The position numbers and the translations under genes are program-made. The notes beneath the pieces were generated by a model that was not told where the DNA came from, ran no database searches, and saw nothing but the letters and a program-made list of their open reading frames with translations. A stretch of 64,000 bases of DNA, taken from CAISIP01 sp031403955. Lineage in GTDB: Bacteria > Pseudomonadota > Gammaproteobacteria > Burkholderiales > Burkholderiaceae_C. Shown here in pieces: positions 7,807-16,367 of the stretch (the first letter of the stretch is position 1; each line of letters opens with the position of its first letter). The DNA is taken from assembly GCA_031403955.1 (NCBI GenBank), contig JANNGR010000583.1:1-64000 (forward strand), read 5' to 3'.

Positions 7807-9633
7807 ATGTCCATGCGTTCGCATTACTGCGGTCTTGTGACCGAAGCCCTGTTAGGTCAATCCGTTTCCCTGTGTGGATGGGTAAACCGGCGCCGCGACC
7901 ACGGTGGCGTTATTTTTGTCGATGTGCGTGACCGTGAAGGTTATGTTCAGGTGGTTTGCGATCCGGACCGGGCGGATATGTTCGCGCGCGCGGAAGGATT
8001 GCGCAACGAGTTTTGTATTCAGGTTCGCGGTCTGGTACGCGAGCGGCCGGCGGGCACTGTCAATGACAACCTGCGCAGTGGAAAAATCGAAGTCCTTTGC
8101 CATGAATTGACAGTGCTCAACCCGTCGGTGACGCCGCCGTTCCAGCTTGACGACGACAATCTGAGCGAAACGACGCGCCTGACACACCGGGTACTTGACT
8201 TGCGCCGCCCTTACATGCAGAACAATTTGATGCTGCGCTACCGGGTGTCGATGGAAGTGCGGAAGTTTCTCGACGCCAACGGTTTCATCGATATTGAAAC
8301 CCCCATGTTGACCAAGTCGACGCCCGAAGGTGCGCGCGACTACCTGGTTCCCAGCCGCGTACACGACGGTTATTTTTTCGCCTTGCCGCAGTCACCGCAG
8401 TTGTTCAAGCAGTTGCTGATGGTGGCGGGTTATGACCGGTATTACCAGATCACGAAATGTTTTCGCGACGAAGACTTGCGCGCCGACCGGCAACCCGAGT
8501 TCACCCAGATTGACATCGAGACTTCCTTCATGGACGAGCAGGAAATTCGCGCCTTGACGCAGGCCATGATTACCACCGTGTTCAGGAACACAATGGGCGT
8601 CGATCTGGGTGAGTTTCCGGTGATGGCGTATTCGGAGGCAATGCACCGCTACGGCTCCGACAAACCGGACTTGCGCGTGCAGCTGGAATTCACCGAGCTG
8701 ACTGAAGTGATGGCCGATGTCGATTTCAAGGTGTTTTCGAGTGCTGCCAACGCCAAAGGCGGGCGGGTGGTTGCGTTGCGTGTGCCGTTCGGCGCCAGGG
8801 AATCAGGCGGTTTGAGCCGCGGCGACATTGACGCTTATACCGAGTTCGTGAAGATTTACGGCGCCAAAGGCCTGGCGTACATCAAGGTAAATGACGCCGC
8901 ACGCGGCGCGGGTGACAAGCAGGCGCGCTGGCCAGGTTTGCAAAGCCCGATTGTCAAGAACCTGCACGACCGGGCTATTACCGAGGTTTTGGCACGTACC
9001 GGCGCGCAGGATGGCGATTTGATTTTTTTCGGCGCGGACAAGGCCAAAATCGTCAACGACGCCATCGGTGCGCTGCGGGTGAAAATCGGGCACAGTGAGT
9101 TTGGCCGCAATCACGGCCTGTTTGTGTCTGGCTGGCGCCCGTTGTGGGTGGTGGATTTCCCGATGTTCGAGTTTGACGAGGAAGCACAGCGTTACAGCGC
9201 GACCCACCATCCGTTCACGGCGCCCAAGGATGGCCATGAAGACTGGATGGTTTCCGCGCCCGAGAAATGTATCTCCAAGGGTTACGACATGGTGCTCAAC
9301 GGCTGGGAGATGGGTGGCGGATCGGTGCGTATCCACCGCGCCGATGTGCAGCAGAAGGTTTTCGACGCGCTAAAGATCACGCCCGATGAGGCGCAACTCA
9401 AGTTTGGTTTTCTTCTCGATGCGCTGCAGTACGGCGCGCCGCCCCATGGTGGGCTGGCGTTCGGTCTGGACCGCATCGTGACGCTGATGACCGGAGCCGA
9501 GTCGATCCGGGACGTGATCGCTTTCCCGAAAACCCAACGCGCCCAATGTCTGCTCACCAACGCGCCGTCGCCGGTGGACGAAAAGCAGTTGCGCGAATTG
9601 CATATCCGGCTACGAACGGTTGCAGTGGATTGA
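7807..9633 (+). CDS. aspS: Aspartyl-tRNA synthetase (non-discriminating-type signature)
   Basis: A 608-residue class IIb synthetase of the bacterial type: N-terminal OB-fold anticodon domain (CGWVNRRRDHGG), motif 2 region (FRDEDLRADRQPEFTQID), GAD insertion domain, and motif 3 (GLAFGLDRIV). It charges tRNA-Asp with aspartate. Residue 32 is His in RRRDHGG; E. coli has Leu there, whereas Pseudomonas-type non-discriminating enzymes have His, so this enzyme probably also mischarges tRNA-Asn for the GatCAB amidotransferase route. The ATG at 7807 (MSMRSHYCG) fits homologues; the frame is open to 7762. Confidence 0.97.
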   Translation: MSMRSHYCGLVTEALLGQSVSLCGWVNRRRDHGGVIFVDVRDREGYVQVVCDPDRADMFARAEGLRNEFCIQVRGLVRERPAGTVNDNLRSGKIEVLCHELTVLNPSVTPPFQLDDDNLSETTRLTHRVLDLRRPYMQNNLMLRYRVSMEVRKFLDANGFIDIETPMLTKSTPEGARDYLVPSRVHDGYFFALPQSPQLFKQLLMVAGYDRYYQITKCFRDEDLRADRQPEFTQIDIETSFMDEQEIRALTQAMITTVFRNTMGVDLGEFPVMAYSEAMHRYGSDKPDLRVQLEFTELTEVMADVDFKVFSSAANAKGGRVVALRVPFGARESGGLSRGDIDAYTEFVKIYGAKGLAYIKVNDAARGAGDKQARWPGLQSPIVKNLHDRAITEVLARTGAQDGDLIFFGADKAKIVNDAIGALRVKIGHSEFGRNHGLFVSGWRPLWVVDFPMFEFDEEAQRYSATHHPFTAPKDGHEDWMVSAPEKCISKGYDMVLNGWEMGGGSVRIHRADVQQKVFDALKITPDEAQLKFGFLLDALQYGAPPHGGLAFGLDRIVTLMTGAESIRDVIAFPKTQRAQCLLTNAPSPVDEKQLRELHIRLRTVAVD

Positions 9634-9647
9634 CCTGGGCGCCAACC

Positions 9648-10127
9648 ATGCCCGGAGATTTCAAGATTCCGCAATCGGTGCTGGTGGTTATCTACACCCG
9701 GGCGCTGGATGTGCTGCTGATCAAACGCGCCGATGCAGTGGATTTCTGGCAATCCGTCACCGGCAGCCTGGAGAGCCTGCAGGAGTCATACCAGGTGACC
9801 GCGGCGCGCGAGGTATTCGAAGAAACCGGCATCGACTGTCGGCCTGGCACGCCGCTGCATCCAAACCTGGTCGATTGGCAGCTAGAGAACGTGTACGACA
9901 TCTACCCCCGATGGCAACACCGTTATGCTGAAGGCGTCAGCCGCAATACCGAACATCTTTTTGGCTTGTTGGTTCCGTCCGGCACACCGGTATTGCTAAG
10001 CCCGCCGGAGCACAGCGCCTACCAGTGGCTGGGCTGGCGTCAAGCCGCCGATGCCTGTTTTTCCCCTTCCAACGCCGAAGCCATATTGATGTTGCCGCGC
10101 TGCAGCGCCCTGGAGCGTGCCCTTTGA
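9648..10127 (+). CDS. nudB: Dihydroneopterin triphosphate diphosphatase NudB (Nudix)
   Basis: A 159-residue Nudix hydrolase. The Nudix box is present (GSLESLQESYQVTAAREVFEETGI, ending REVFEETG). Similarity in length and in the region around WQSVTGSLE fits NudB, which removes pyrophosphate from dihydroneopterin triphosphate, the step after GTP cyclohydrolase I in folate synthesis; folE lies about 2 kb downstream. The ATG at 9648 lies just after the aspS stop. The stop overlaps the TTG start of the next gene by four bases. Confidence 0.88.
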   Translation: MPGDFKIPQSVLVVIYTRALDVLLIKRADAVDFWQSVTGSLESLQESYQVTAAREVFEETGIDCRPGTPLHPNLVDWQLENVYDIYPRWQHRYAEGVSRNTEHLFGLLVPSGTPVLLSPPEHSAYQWLGWRQAADACFSPSNAEAILMLPRCSALERAL

Positions 10128-10858
10128 ACCTGATACGGGTTGCCACCTACAACATCCACAAGGGCGTGCAGGGTGTAGGTCCGCGGCGCCGTCTGGAGAT
10201 TCACAACCTGGGCCATGCGGTCGAGCAACTAGACGCGGATATCGTCTGTTTGCAGGAGGTGCGCAAGGTCCATCGAGGGGAGGCGCGGTATTTCACGCGC
10301 TGGCCGGAACTGCCACAGGCCGACTTCCTCGCGCCGGAAGGTTACCAAGCGGTGTACCGCTCCAACGCCTTTACGCGTCACGGTGAACATGGCAACGCAC
10401 TGTTGTCGCGCTGGCCGGTGCTTGACCACCAGCATGAGGATATTTCAGACCACCGCTTCGAGCAGCGGGGTTTGCTGCATTCGGAGTTGATGGTGCATGG
10501 CCGCGCCGTACACGTGGTGGTGGTGCACCTGGGGCTGATCCGCGCCAGCCGCGCGCGCCAGGTTGCACAACTGCAGCGCTTTGTCGAGCGCGAAGTGCCC
10601 GCCGGTGCGCCGCTGCTGGTGGCCGGTGATTTCAATGATTGGGGAGCGATGGTGCAGCGCGAGCTGGCCACCATCGGTCTGCACGCCTTCCAGGGTTTGC
10701 GCCAGGCGACCTTTCCGGCCCGGCTTCCGCTGGTGCAACTGGACCATGTATTCGCGCGCGGATTGGAGCCATTGAGCGCACACGTTCCACGCGGGCGGAT
10801 TTGGTGGCGCATGTCCGACCATCTGCCGCTGATCGCCGAATTCGCATTGCGCGGTTGA
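10124..10858 (+). CDS. Endonuclease/exonuclease/phosphatase family protein (YbhP-like)
   Basis: A 244-residue EEP-fold metal-dependent hydrolase: ATYNIHKGVQG at the N-terminus, CLQEVRKVH (catalytic Glu), VVVVHLGL, LLVAGDFNDW, and MSDHLPLIAEF (C-terminal Asp-His). The same gene stands before the cardiolipin synthase clsB in E. coli (ybhP-clsB), so a role in membrane lipid or nucleic acid phosphodiester hydrolysis is possible but unproven. The start is a TTG at 10124 overlapping the nudB stop; no ATG gives a better N-terminus, since the first conserved motif begins at residue 8. Confidence 0.82.
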   Translation: MNLIRVATYNIHKGVQGVGPRRRLEIHNLGHAVEQLDADIVCLQEVRKVHRGEARYFTRWPELPQADFLAPEGYQAVYRSNAFTRHGEHGNALLSRWPVLDHQHEDISDHRFEQRGLLHSELMVHGRAVHVVVVHLGLIRASRARQVAQLQRFVEREVPAGAPLLVAGDFNDWGAMVQRELATIGLHAFQGLRQATFPARLPLVQLDHVFARGLEPLSAHVPRGRIWWRMSDHLPLIAEFALRG

Positions 10859-12117
10859 CTGGTCTGGCACCCGCCGTGGCACAGTTTCGGCCAGCGCACC
10901 AGGTGCAACTATTGCAAGGCGGGCAAGAGTATTTTGCGTCGCTGGTACAGGCCATCGACCAGAGCCGGCGTGAAGTCCAGATGGAAACCTACATCTTCCA
11001 CACCGACGCCTCGGGCGGTCTGGTGGCCGCGGCACTGGAGCGTGCTGCCGCGCGTGGGGTGCAGGTCTGCCTGATGATGGATGGTTTCGGCACACCGCAG
11101 TTGCCACCCGAATGGGTCGCGCGTTTTGACCACAGTGGCGTGCGTTGGCGCATTTTTTCGCCGCTCGGGCGGCTTGGAATGTTTATTCCGAGCCGGTGGC
11201 GGCGCTTGCATCGCAAGCTGTGTGTGGTTGATGGCACTTTTGCTTATTGCGGTGGCATCAACGTGCTGGATGATTTTTTTGACCCGAACCACGGGGCCTT
11301 GAACGAACCGCGGCTGGACTTCGCCGTGCGCGTGACCGGCCCGCTGGTGCAGGATGTGCTGGAGGCCATGACCCGATTCTGGTTGCGTTTGAAGTTGACC
11401 GCCGAAATGCGCGGCAGCGAGTTCCCGGCCGCATGGCGAGCCCTGCAAAGCTCCATGCGCCTGGTGTTGTCGGACCGCCTGCGCAGTGACGCCGGTGCGC
11501 AAGAGCGGATGCCGGGCCAGGGCGACACGGCGTCCAGCCGCGGCGCGCGGGCCGAACTGGTGTTGCGCGACAACCTGCGCAACCGCACCCGCATCGAGCG
11601 CGCGTATCGCAAGGCCATCGGCGAGGCGCGCCAGGAAATCATCATCGCGAATGCGTATTTCCTGCCCGGTGCGAGGTTGCGCAAGGCCCTGATCCATGCG
11701 GCCCGGCGCGGGGTGCGGGTGCGATTGCTGTTGCAGGGGCGGTACGAGTATTTTCTGCAATACCACGCGTCGCGACCGGTGTATGGCGCGTTGCTGGACG
11801 CTGGCATCGAGATTCACGAATACTCGGCCAGTTTTCTGCACGCCAAAGTCGCGGTCGTCGATGCCCGTTGGGCCACCGTGGGGTCTTCGAATCTCGATCC
11901 GCTGAGCCTGCTGCTGGCGCGTGAAGCCAACGTGGTGGTAGACGACGTGGAATTTGCCGGCACGTTACGCGAGCGCCTGGAGCACGCCATGGCGCATGGG
12001 GGCAAACTGGTCGACGCGGCCGCGTTTGCCAACCGTCCGTGGCGCCAGCGCCTGCTCGAAACGCTGGCCTTCGCGGGCATGCGTACGGCACTGTTTCTGA
12101 TTGGCCGGCGTTATTGA
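10855..12117 (+). CDS. clsB: Cardiolipin synthase B (phospholipase D family)
   Basis: A 420-residue phospholipase D superfamily protein with two HKD motifs: HRKLCVVDGTFAYCGG in the first half and HAKVAVVDARWATVGSSN in the second. ClsB-type enzymes make cardiolipin at the inner membrane from phosphatidylglycerol and, in some bacteria, phosphatidylethanolamine; they lack the two N-terminal transmembrane helices of ClsA, as here. The likely start is TTG 10855, overlapping the stop of the upstream gene by four bases; GTG 10876 is an alternative. The pairing with the EEP protein supports the assignment. Confidence 0.88.
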   Translation: MTGLAPAVAQFRPAHQVQLLQGGQEYFASLVQAIDQSRREVQMETYIFHTDASGGLVAAALERAAARGVQVCLMMDGFGTPQLPPEWVARFDHSGVRWRIFSPLGRLGMFIPSRWRRLHRKLCVVDGTFAYCGGINVLDDFFDPNHGALNEPRLDFAVRVTGPLVQDVLEAMTRFWLRLKLTAEMRGSEFPAAWRALQSSMRLVLSDRLRSDAGAQERMPGQGDTASSRGARAELVLRDNLRNRTRIERAYRKAIGEARQEIIIANAYFLPGARLRKALIHAARRGVRVRLLLQGRYEYFLQYHASRPVYGALLDAGIEIHEYSASFLHAKVAVVDARWATVGSSNLDPLSLLLAREANVVVDDVEFAGTLRERLEHAMAHGGKLVDAAAFANRPWRQRLLETLAFAGMRTALFLIGRRY

Positions 12118-12143
12118 TTGCATGCATCAAACGCTGGTAGGAT
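12114..12143 (+). promoter_or_regulatory. Possible sigma-70 promoter for folE
   Basis: TTGATT at 12114-12119 and TAGGAT at 12138-12143 are separated by 18 bases. They overlap the clsB stop, and the -10 ends only 6 bases before the first ATG of folE, so a transcript from here would be nearly leaderless or use the ATG at 12174. Weak evidence. Confidence 0.22.
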
Positions 12144-12149
12144 GGGCTC

Positions 12150-12875
12150 ATGTTGATGCCGTCCCACACTACCATGCCTGCAACCGATGCCGATGAAGGC
12201 ACGCCGGTTTCGGTCCGGATCCGCGAACGTTTGAAGAGCGCGCGCAAGCGCTTCAACGCCAACGACAATATTGCGGACTATATCGAGCCAGGCGAACTTG
12301 AATTGCTGCTCGACGAGGTCGAAGTCAAGATGAAGGGTGTCCTGAGCAGTCTGGTGATTGACACCGAGCGTGACCACAACACCGACGATACGGCGCGCCG
12401 CGTCGCCAAGATGTATGTCAACGAAGTTTTCAGGGGCCGTTACGTCAAGGCCCCGACCATCACCGAGTTTCCCAACGCCGAACATTTGAACGAACTCTTG
12501 ATCGTCGGCCCGATTACGGTGCGCAGCGCGTGTAGTCACCATTTCTGTCCGGTGATCGGCAAGATCTGGATTGGCGTGATGCCCAACGAACATACCAACG
12601 TGATCGGTCTGTCCAAATACGCGCGCCTGGCCGAGTGGATCATGGGCCGTCCGCAGATCCAGGAAGAAGCGGTGGTGCAGTTGGCCGACCTGATCCAGCA
12701 AAAAACCCAGCCTGATGGTCTGGCCATCGTGATGGAAGCCAGCCACTATTGCATGGCCTGGCGTGGCGTGAAGGACATGGACAGCAAGATGATCAATTCG
12801 GTGATGCGCGGCGTATTCCTGAAGGATTCCACCTTGCGCCGGGAATTCCTTTCCCTGCTCCCCCGCAAAGGCTGA
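12150..12875 (+). CDS. folE: GTP cyclohydrolase I FolE
   Basis: A 241-residue type I GTP cyclohydrolase: it converts GTP to 7,8-dihydroneopterin triphosphate, the entry step of folate and pterin synthesis. Zinc-binding and catalytic residues are visible in RSACSHHFCPVIGKIWIG (Cys, His, Cys region), NVIGLSKYARL, RPQIQEE and EASHYCMAWRG. An N-terminal extension of about 30 residues precedes the conserved part; the start could be at 12150, 12156 or 12174. nudB, the next enzyme in the pathway, is upstream, and the BLUF sensor begins 4 bases after the stop, so the two are probably cotranscribed. Confidence 0.95.
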   Translation: MLMPSHTTMPATDADEGTPVSVRIRERLKSARKRFNANDNIADYIEPGELELLLDEVEVKMKGVLSSLVIDTERDHNTDDTARRVAKMYVNEVFRGRYVKAPTITEFPNAEHLNELLIVGPITVRSACSHHFCPVIGKIWIGVMPNEHTNVIGLSKYARLAEWIMGRPQIQEEAVVQLADLIQQKTQPDGLAIVMEASHYCMAWRGVKDMDSKMINSVMRGVFLKDSTLRREFLSLLPRKG

Positions 12876-12879
12876 AACC

Positions 12880-13302
12880 ATGCTGGTACGTCTTCTTTAT
12901 GCGAGCCGCGCCGTGGATACCAGCAGCGACGCAATCGACGCAATCCTGTCGCAGTCACGCCACTCCAATCCGATGTGCGGCATTACCGGCATTCTTTGTT
13001 ACGGTGGTGGCATATTCCTGCAGGCGATCGAAGGTGGCCGCATGGCGGTAAGCGATCTCTATGGGCATATCCAGAGGGATGCGCGCCATAAAGACGTGGT
13101 GCTGTTGCATTATGAGGAAATCACCGAACGCCGTTTTGGCGGTTGGACCATGGGCCAGGTGAACATGTCCAGAATCAACGCCTCGATTCTGCTCAAGTAC
13201 GCCGAAAAATCCGAACTTGACCCGTACTCGGTGTCGGGCAAGGTGTCGCTCGCCTTGCTGGAAGAATTGATGGCCACCGCGTCCATCATGGGACGGGCGT
13301 AG
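12880..13302 (+). CDS. BLUF-domain blue-light sensor (single domain)
   Basis: A 140-residue protein consisting of one BLUF domain (about residues 1-95) and a C-terminal cap of helices. The flavin-pocket residues are all present: Tyr7 (RLLYAS), Asn30, Gln48 (GGGIFLQAIEG) and Trp89/Met91 (FGGWTMG), matching AppA Tyr21, Asn45, Gln63, Trp104 and Met106 by motif. BLUF proteins bind FAD and change hydrogen bonding at the Gln on blue light. With no output domain it must act through a partner. It follows folE by 4 bases, so its expression is tied to pterin synthesis. Confidence 0.9.
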   Translation: MLVRLLYASRAVDTSSDAIDAILSQSRHSNPMCGITGILCYGGGIFLQAIEGGRMAVSDLYGHIQRDARHKDVVLLHYEEITERRFGGWTMGQVNMSRINASILLKYAEKSELDPYSVSGKVSLALLEELMATASIMGRA

Positions 13303-13313
13303 AAGTCAATACA

Positions 13314-14174
13314 GTGGCCGGGTTGATCGGTTGCGACTTCAGCAGTCGTCCCGGCAAGAACAAGCCGATTGTGATCGCCCGCGGTGTCCTGCATGACACC
13401 GATGTGCACCTCCAGGCAATTGAGCGGCTCGAAACACTGGATGCGTTTGGGCACTGGCTCGCCGGACCCGGTGATTGGGTGGGCGCATTTGATTTCCCTT
13501 TTGGCTTGCCGCGCGAACTGGTGCAAGCGCTGAACTGGCCGACGACCTGGGAGGCTTGTATAGCCCACTTTGCGAGCCTGAGCCGGCAGGAGATCCGTGA
13601 CCGGTTCGCCGCCTTTTGTAATGCCCGTGTCCCCGGCGCCAAGTTCGCGCACCGTGCGACCGATCGGCCGGCAGGTTCGAGCCCATCGATGAAATGGGTC
13701 AATCCCCCGGTCGCCTACATGCTGCATGCCGGTGTACCGCGGTTGATTGCCGCGGGGATCCATATTCCGGGTCTATATGCTGGGCAGCGCAGCGAATTCG
13801 ATGGTGATGGCCGGCCGCGCCGGGTTGCCCTTGAAGGTTACCCGGGCATGCTGGCGCGTGAAGTTTTGGGCGCGGTTAGTTACAAGAGCGACGACAAGGC
13901 CCGGCAGTCACCGCAACGATTGGCGCGTCGCAGGCATTTGCTTGAAGTCCTCGAAAACGGCAACACCAGGCTTGGTTTGCGGCTCAAACTGAACCAACGC
14001 CAACGCGCCTTGCTGGTAACCGACGCGAGCGGCGACAGCCTGGACGCTGTCTTGTGTCTGCTGCTGGCGGGTTGGGGCAGTCAACGCGGGTGGCCCTGGT
14101 TTGGCCTGCCCGAAACGTTTGATCCGCTGGAAGGCTGGATCGTCGGCGCGATGCCCGCAGCGCACGATCGATGA
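13314..14174 (+). CDS. DUF429 domain protein
   Basis: A 286-residue protein that resembles DUF429 predicted nucleases, an RNase H-like fold group. It opens with LIGCDFSSRPGK (a possible first acidic residue of such a fold), has GAFDFPFGLP, and ends with DASGDSLDAVLCLLLAG, where the Asp pair would complete an acidic centre. The function is unknown. The start is a GTG at 13314, 12 bases after the BLUF gene stop; no ATG upstream fits. Its end faces the minus-strand ATPase gene with only 4 bases between them. Confidence 0.75.
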   Translation: MAGLIGCDFSSRPGKNKPIVIARGVLHDTDVHLQAIERLETLDAFGHWLAGPGDWVGAFDFPFGLPRELVQALNWPTTWEACIAHFASLSRQEIRDRFAAFCNARVPGAKFAHRATDRPAGSSPSMKWVNPPVAYMLHAGVPRLIAAGIHIPGLYAGQRSEFDGDGRPRRVALEGYPGMLAREVLGAVSYKSDDKARQSPQRLARRRHLLEVLENGNTRLGLRLKLNQRQRALLVTDASGDSLDAVLCLLLAGWGSQRGWPWFGLPETFDPLEGWIVGAMPAAHDR

Positions 14175-14178
14175 ATTT

Positions 14179-15015
14179 TCAGGCAGCCGAGGGAATGACG
14201 CTTTGTTCCAGTTTGCCGGCCAGTTGGGTAATCGCCAAAGCCGCCGGACATCCCGGCAAAGCCTGCATCAGCAATTGGCGGCGCATCACCGCCTGGCGCA
14301 CCGACGGGTCGGCCGGAATATCGCCCAGGTGAACCAGGCGCACTCCGCGCCCGGGCTCAGACACAACAAACCGGTCCAGTACCTGCTGCAACTGGCTGGT
14401 GATGGCGCGGCCGTCACCCAGTCGCGCGGTCTGGTTGATGATCATGTGGATGTTGGCCCTTTTTTGCTGGCCGGCCAGCACCTTGATGGTGGCGTAGGCA
14501 TCGGTGAGTGAAGTCGGCTCGGGTGTTGCGACCACCAGCACAACCGAGGCCAGCGAAACGGCGAACAGAACCACGTCCGAGATGCCGGCGCCGGTATCGA
14601 GCAGCACCACGTCGTAATGCGGAATCAGCCCGCTGATAATGCGCAGGAAGTCATTACGTACCTCGGGCGTCAGGCGTGAATACTCGACCATGCCGGATCC
14701 GGCCAGCAGCACCGAAAACCCGCCCGGCGCCCGGATGATCGCGTCTTCGAGCTTGGCCTTGCCGGTGAACACGTCGTGCAACGTGATCTTCGGATACAGG
14801 TTGAGCACCACGTCCAGGTTGGCCAACCCCAGGTCAGCATCCAGCACCAGCACGCGTTGTCCGCGTTTTGCCAGCGCCGCGGCCAGATTGGCCGAGACAA
14901 AAGTCTTGCCGACGCCACCTTTGCCACTGGTGACGGCCAACACCTTGCCTTGCGGCTTGAGTGGCACCGCCGGCACCAGCGGTTCGCTCGAAGAGGCTGA
15001 TTGCACATCACTCAT
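14179..15015 (-). CDS. MinD/ParA-type ATPase, FlhG-like
   Basis: A 278-residue deviant Walker A ATPase (SGKGGVGKTFVSANLA, residues 30-45; DADLGLANLDVVLN; LLDTGAGIS). The lack of a MinD-type C-terminal amphipathic helix and the LADLGLAN region resemble FlhG/FleN, which set flagellar number and place. No flagellar gene is in the window. It is translationally coupled to the upstream diguanylate cyclase: that gene's TGA and this ATG share one base (TGATG). It may localise or respond to the cyclase. TTG 15018 is a poorer alternative start. Confidence 0.85.
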   Translation of the reverse strand: MSDVQSASSSEPLVPAVPLKPQGKVLAVTSGKGGVGKTFVSANLAAALAKRGQRVLVLDADLGLANLDVVLNLYPKITLHDVFTGKAKLEDAIIRAPGGFSVLLAGSGMVEYSRLTPEVRNDFLRIISGLIPHYDVVLLDTGAGISDVVLFAVSLASVVLVVATPEPTSLTDAYATIKVLAGQQKRANIHMIINQTARLGDGRAITSQLQQVLDRFVVSEPGRGVRLVHLGDIPADPSVRQAVMRRQLLMQALPGCPAALAITQLAGKLEQSVIPSAA

Positions 15016-15899
15016 CAATTCACCCCACTCACAACGCTGCTTGTCGGCTCGACCACTACACGCTCAATCCAGGCCGGCGCACCGACCGATAAATGACCAA
15101 ACAAAAGATTCTTCTCCTCTGCACTGACGGCGATGACCTGCTGCTGGTCGATACATACCCGGTTGCGGCCTTCCGCCTTGGCGCGGTACAAAAGGCTGTC
15201 GGCGCGTTCAATCCACAATGCCGCCGTGGAACGCACCCACTCTGGCGCGTAGGCGCCACCGATGCTGATCGTGGCATGCACATTGGTCACCGGGCCGATC
15301 TTGATCGTCAGGGACTCAACCGTCTGGCGAATCCGCTGGGCCACCGCCTGGCCGACCGATACCAGACAGTTCGGCAACACGACGGCAAATTCCTCACCGC
15401 CATAACGCGCTACCGTGTCCATCGGCCGTATGCAACCGGCCAGACACCTGGCGACCGCCTGCAAAACCTGGTCGCCGGCGATATGGCCATGGGTGTCATT
15501 GATGGACTTGAAATGGTCGATGTCGAGCATCAGCAGCAAGGCCGGTTCGCCGGAGCGGGCGACCCCATCGATTTCACGTTCCAGAACGGAGCGGAAATGG
15601 CGCCGGTTGGCCAGACCGGTCAACGGGTCTTTGAGCGAGAGTTCACACAGGCCATCGATCACGCCCTGCACATAGGCGGTGGGTGAAGCCTCGATATCCG
15701 GCAAAACCGTTGTTGGGCCGTGCTCAAGCAAGGCGCGCGCATCACCCAGGCGCAGATCACTGATATCCACCACGGACGATGCAATCGATGAAGTCACAGG
15801 GGCAATTTGATTGGTCAGAGCCAAAAGTCTAACAGTATCGGCCTGGGCCAAAGCAAGAGAATGCGCCGGGTTTACCGGGTAAAAATTGGCTACGGTCAT
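15015..15899 (-). CDS. Diguanylate cyclase (GGEEF)
   Basis: A 294-residue protein with an uncharacterised N-terminal region of about 85 residues and a GGDEF domain. The active-site signature is GGEEF (residues 167-171, in VARYGGEEFAVVLPN), with DPLTGLANRRHF and LDIDHFKSINDTHGH also intact, so it should make cyclic di-GMP from two GTP. No RxxD inhibitory site is evident just before the signature. No transmembrane segment is visible, so it is probably cytosolic. The ATG at 15899 is chosen because the frame upstream has no resemblance to protein. It is coupled to the MinD-like ATPase. Confidence 0.9.
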   Translation of the reverse strand: MTVANFYPVNPAHSLALAQADTVRLLALTNQIAPVTSSIASSVVDISDLRLGDARALLEHGPTTVLPDIEASPTAYVQGVIDGLCELSLKDPLTGLANRRHFRSVLEREIDGVARSGEPALLLMLDIDHFKSINDTHGHIAGDQVLQAVARCLAGCIRPMDTVARYGGEEFAVVLPNCLVSVGQAVAQRIRQTVESLTIKIGPVTNVHATISIGGAYAPEWVRSTAALWIERADSLLYRAKAEGRNRVCIDQQQVIAVSAEEKNLLFGHLSVGAPAWIERVVVEPTSSVVSGVN

Positions 15900-16004
15900 G
15901 TTGCGGCTACACGTCAAGTTGGGCTCTTGCCTAGGGAAGACCCTCGTGCCAGAAAACGCAGATATGCCAACATCAAGGCTCGATGCCCCGCGGTTATTCT
16001 GGCT

Positions 16005-16367
16005 GTGAACGGGTCCAAGGAGCCACCATGCGGCAATACCCCGGTGCGATTCACCCGCCGTGCAGCCGGTGCGGTGTATGCCTTGTTCGCGGACGAGACT
16101 TCGGCTACCGACTTTGCCGCTTTGTGGAGCCTGGCAGTTCGGGCGCACTGTCCGTTACTCAGCTTCAATCAGGCGATGGTATTTGGCGACAGCGACTTTG
16201 GCGTGCTAAAGGCAGGCACGACCGCCTTGGGCCATGCGCGGTCCCTTGCCGCGCGGGAGCTGCCGTTGGCGACCCCGATCACGGAACGTGCGCAGCGTAC
16301 GGGCCGGGCTATGGTTGGAAGGTGGTCACCAATCCTGCCATGGTCTCACGCCTTTGGCGGAGGTTGA
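16005..16367 (+). CDS. Weak hypothetical ORF
   Basis: A GTG-initiated frame of 120 codons with fairly coding-like third-position GC (for example ALFADETSATDFAALW and FGDSDFGVLKAGTTALG). A good Shine-Dalgarno (AAGGAG) precedes an ATG at 16028, but that ATG is in another frame, so either the frame here is damaged by a shift or neither is real. I do not recognise the product. Confidence 0.25.
   Translation: MNGSKEPPCGNTPVRFTRRAAGAVYALFADETSATDFAALWSLAVRAHCPLLSFNQAMVFGDSDFGVLKAGTTALGHARSLAARELPLATPITERAQRTGRAMVGRWSPILPWSHAFGGG

Noticed and set aside
10639..10854. A longer clsB beginning at 10639
   Set aside because: This part overlaps the EEP gene in another frame and reads as Arg/Ala-rich noise; ClsB starts at the coupled TTG 10855.
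15807..16004. An extended N-terminus for the weak plus-strand frame starting at 15807
   Set aside because: It would run through the start of the diguanylate cyclase gene on the other strand and shows no coding sense there.
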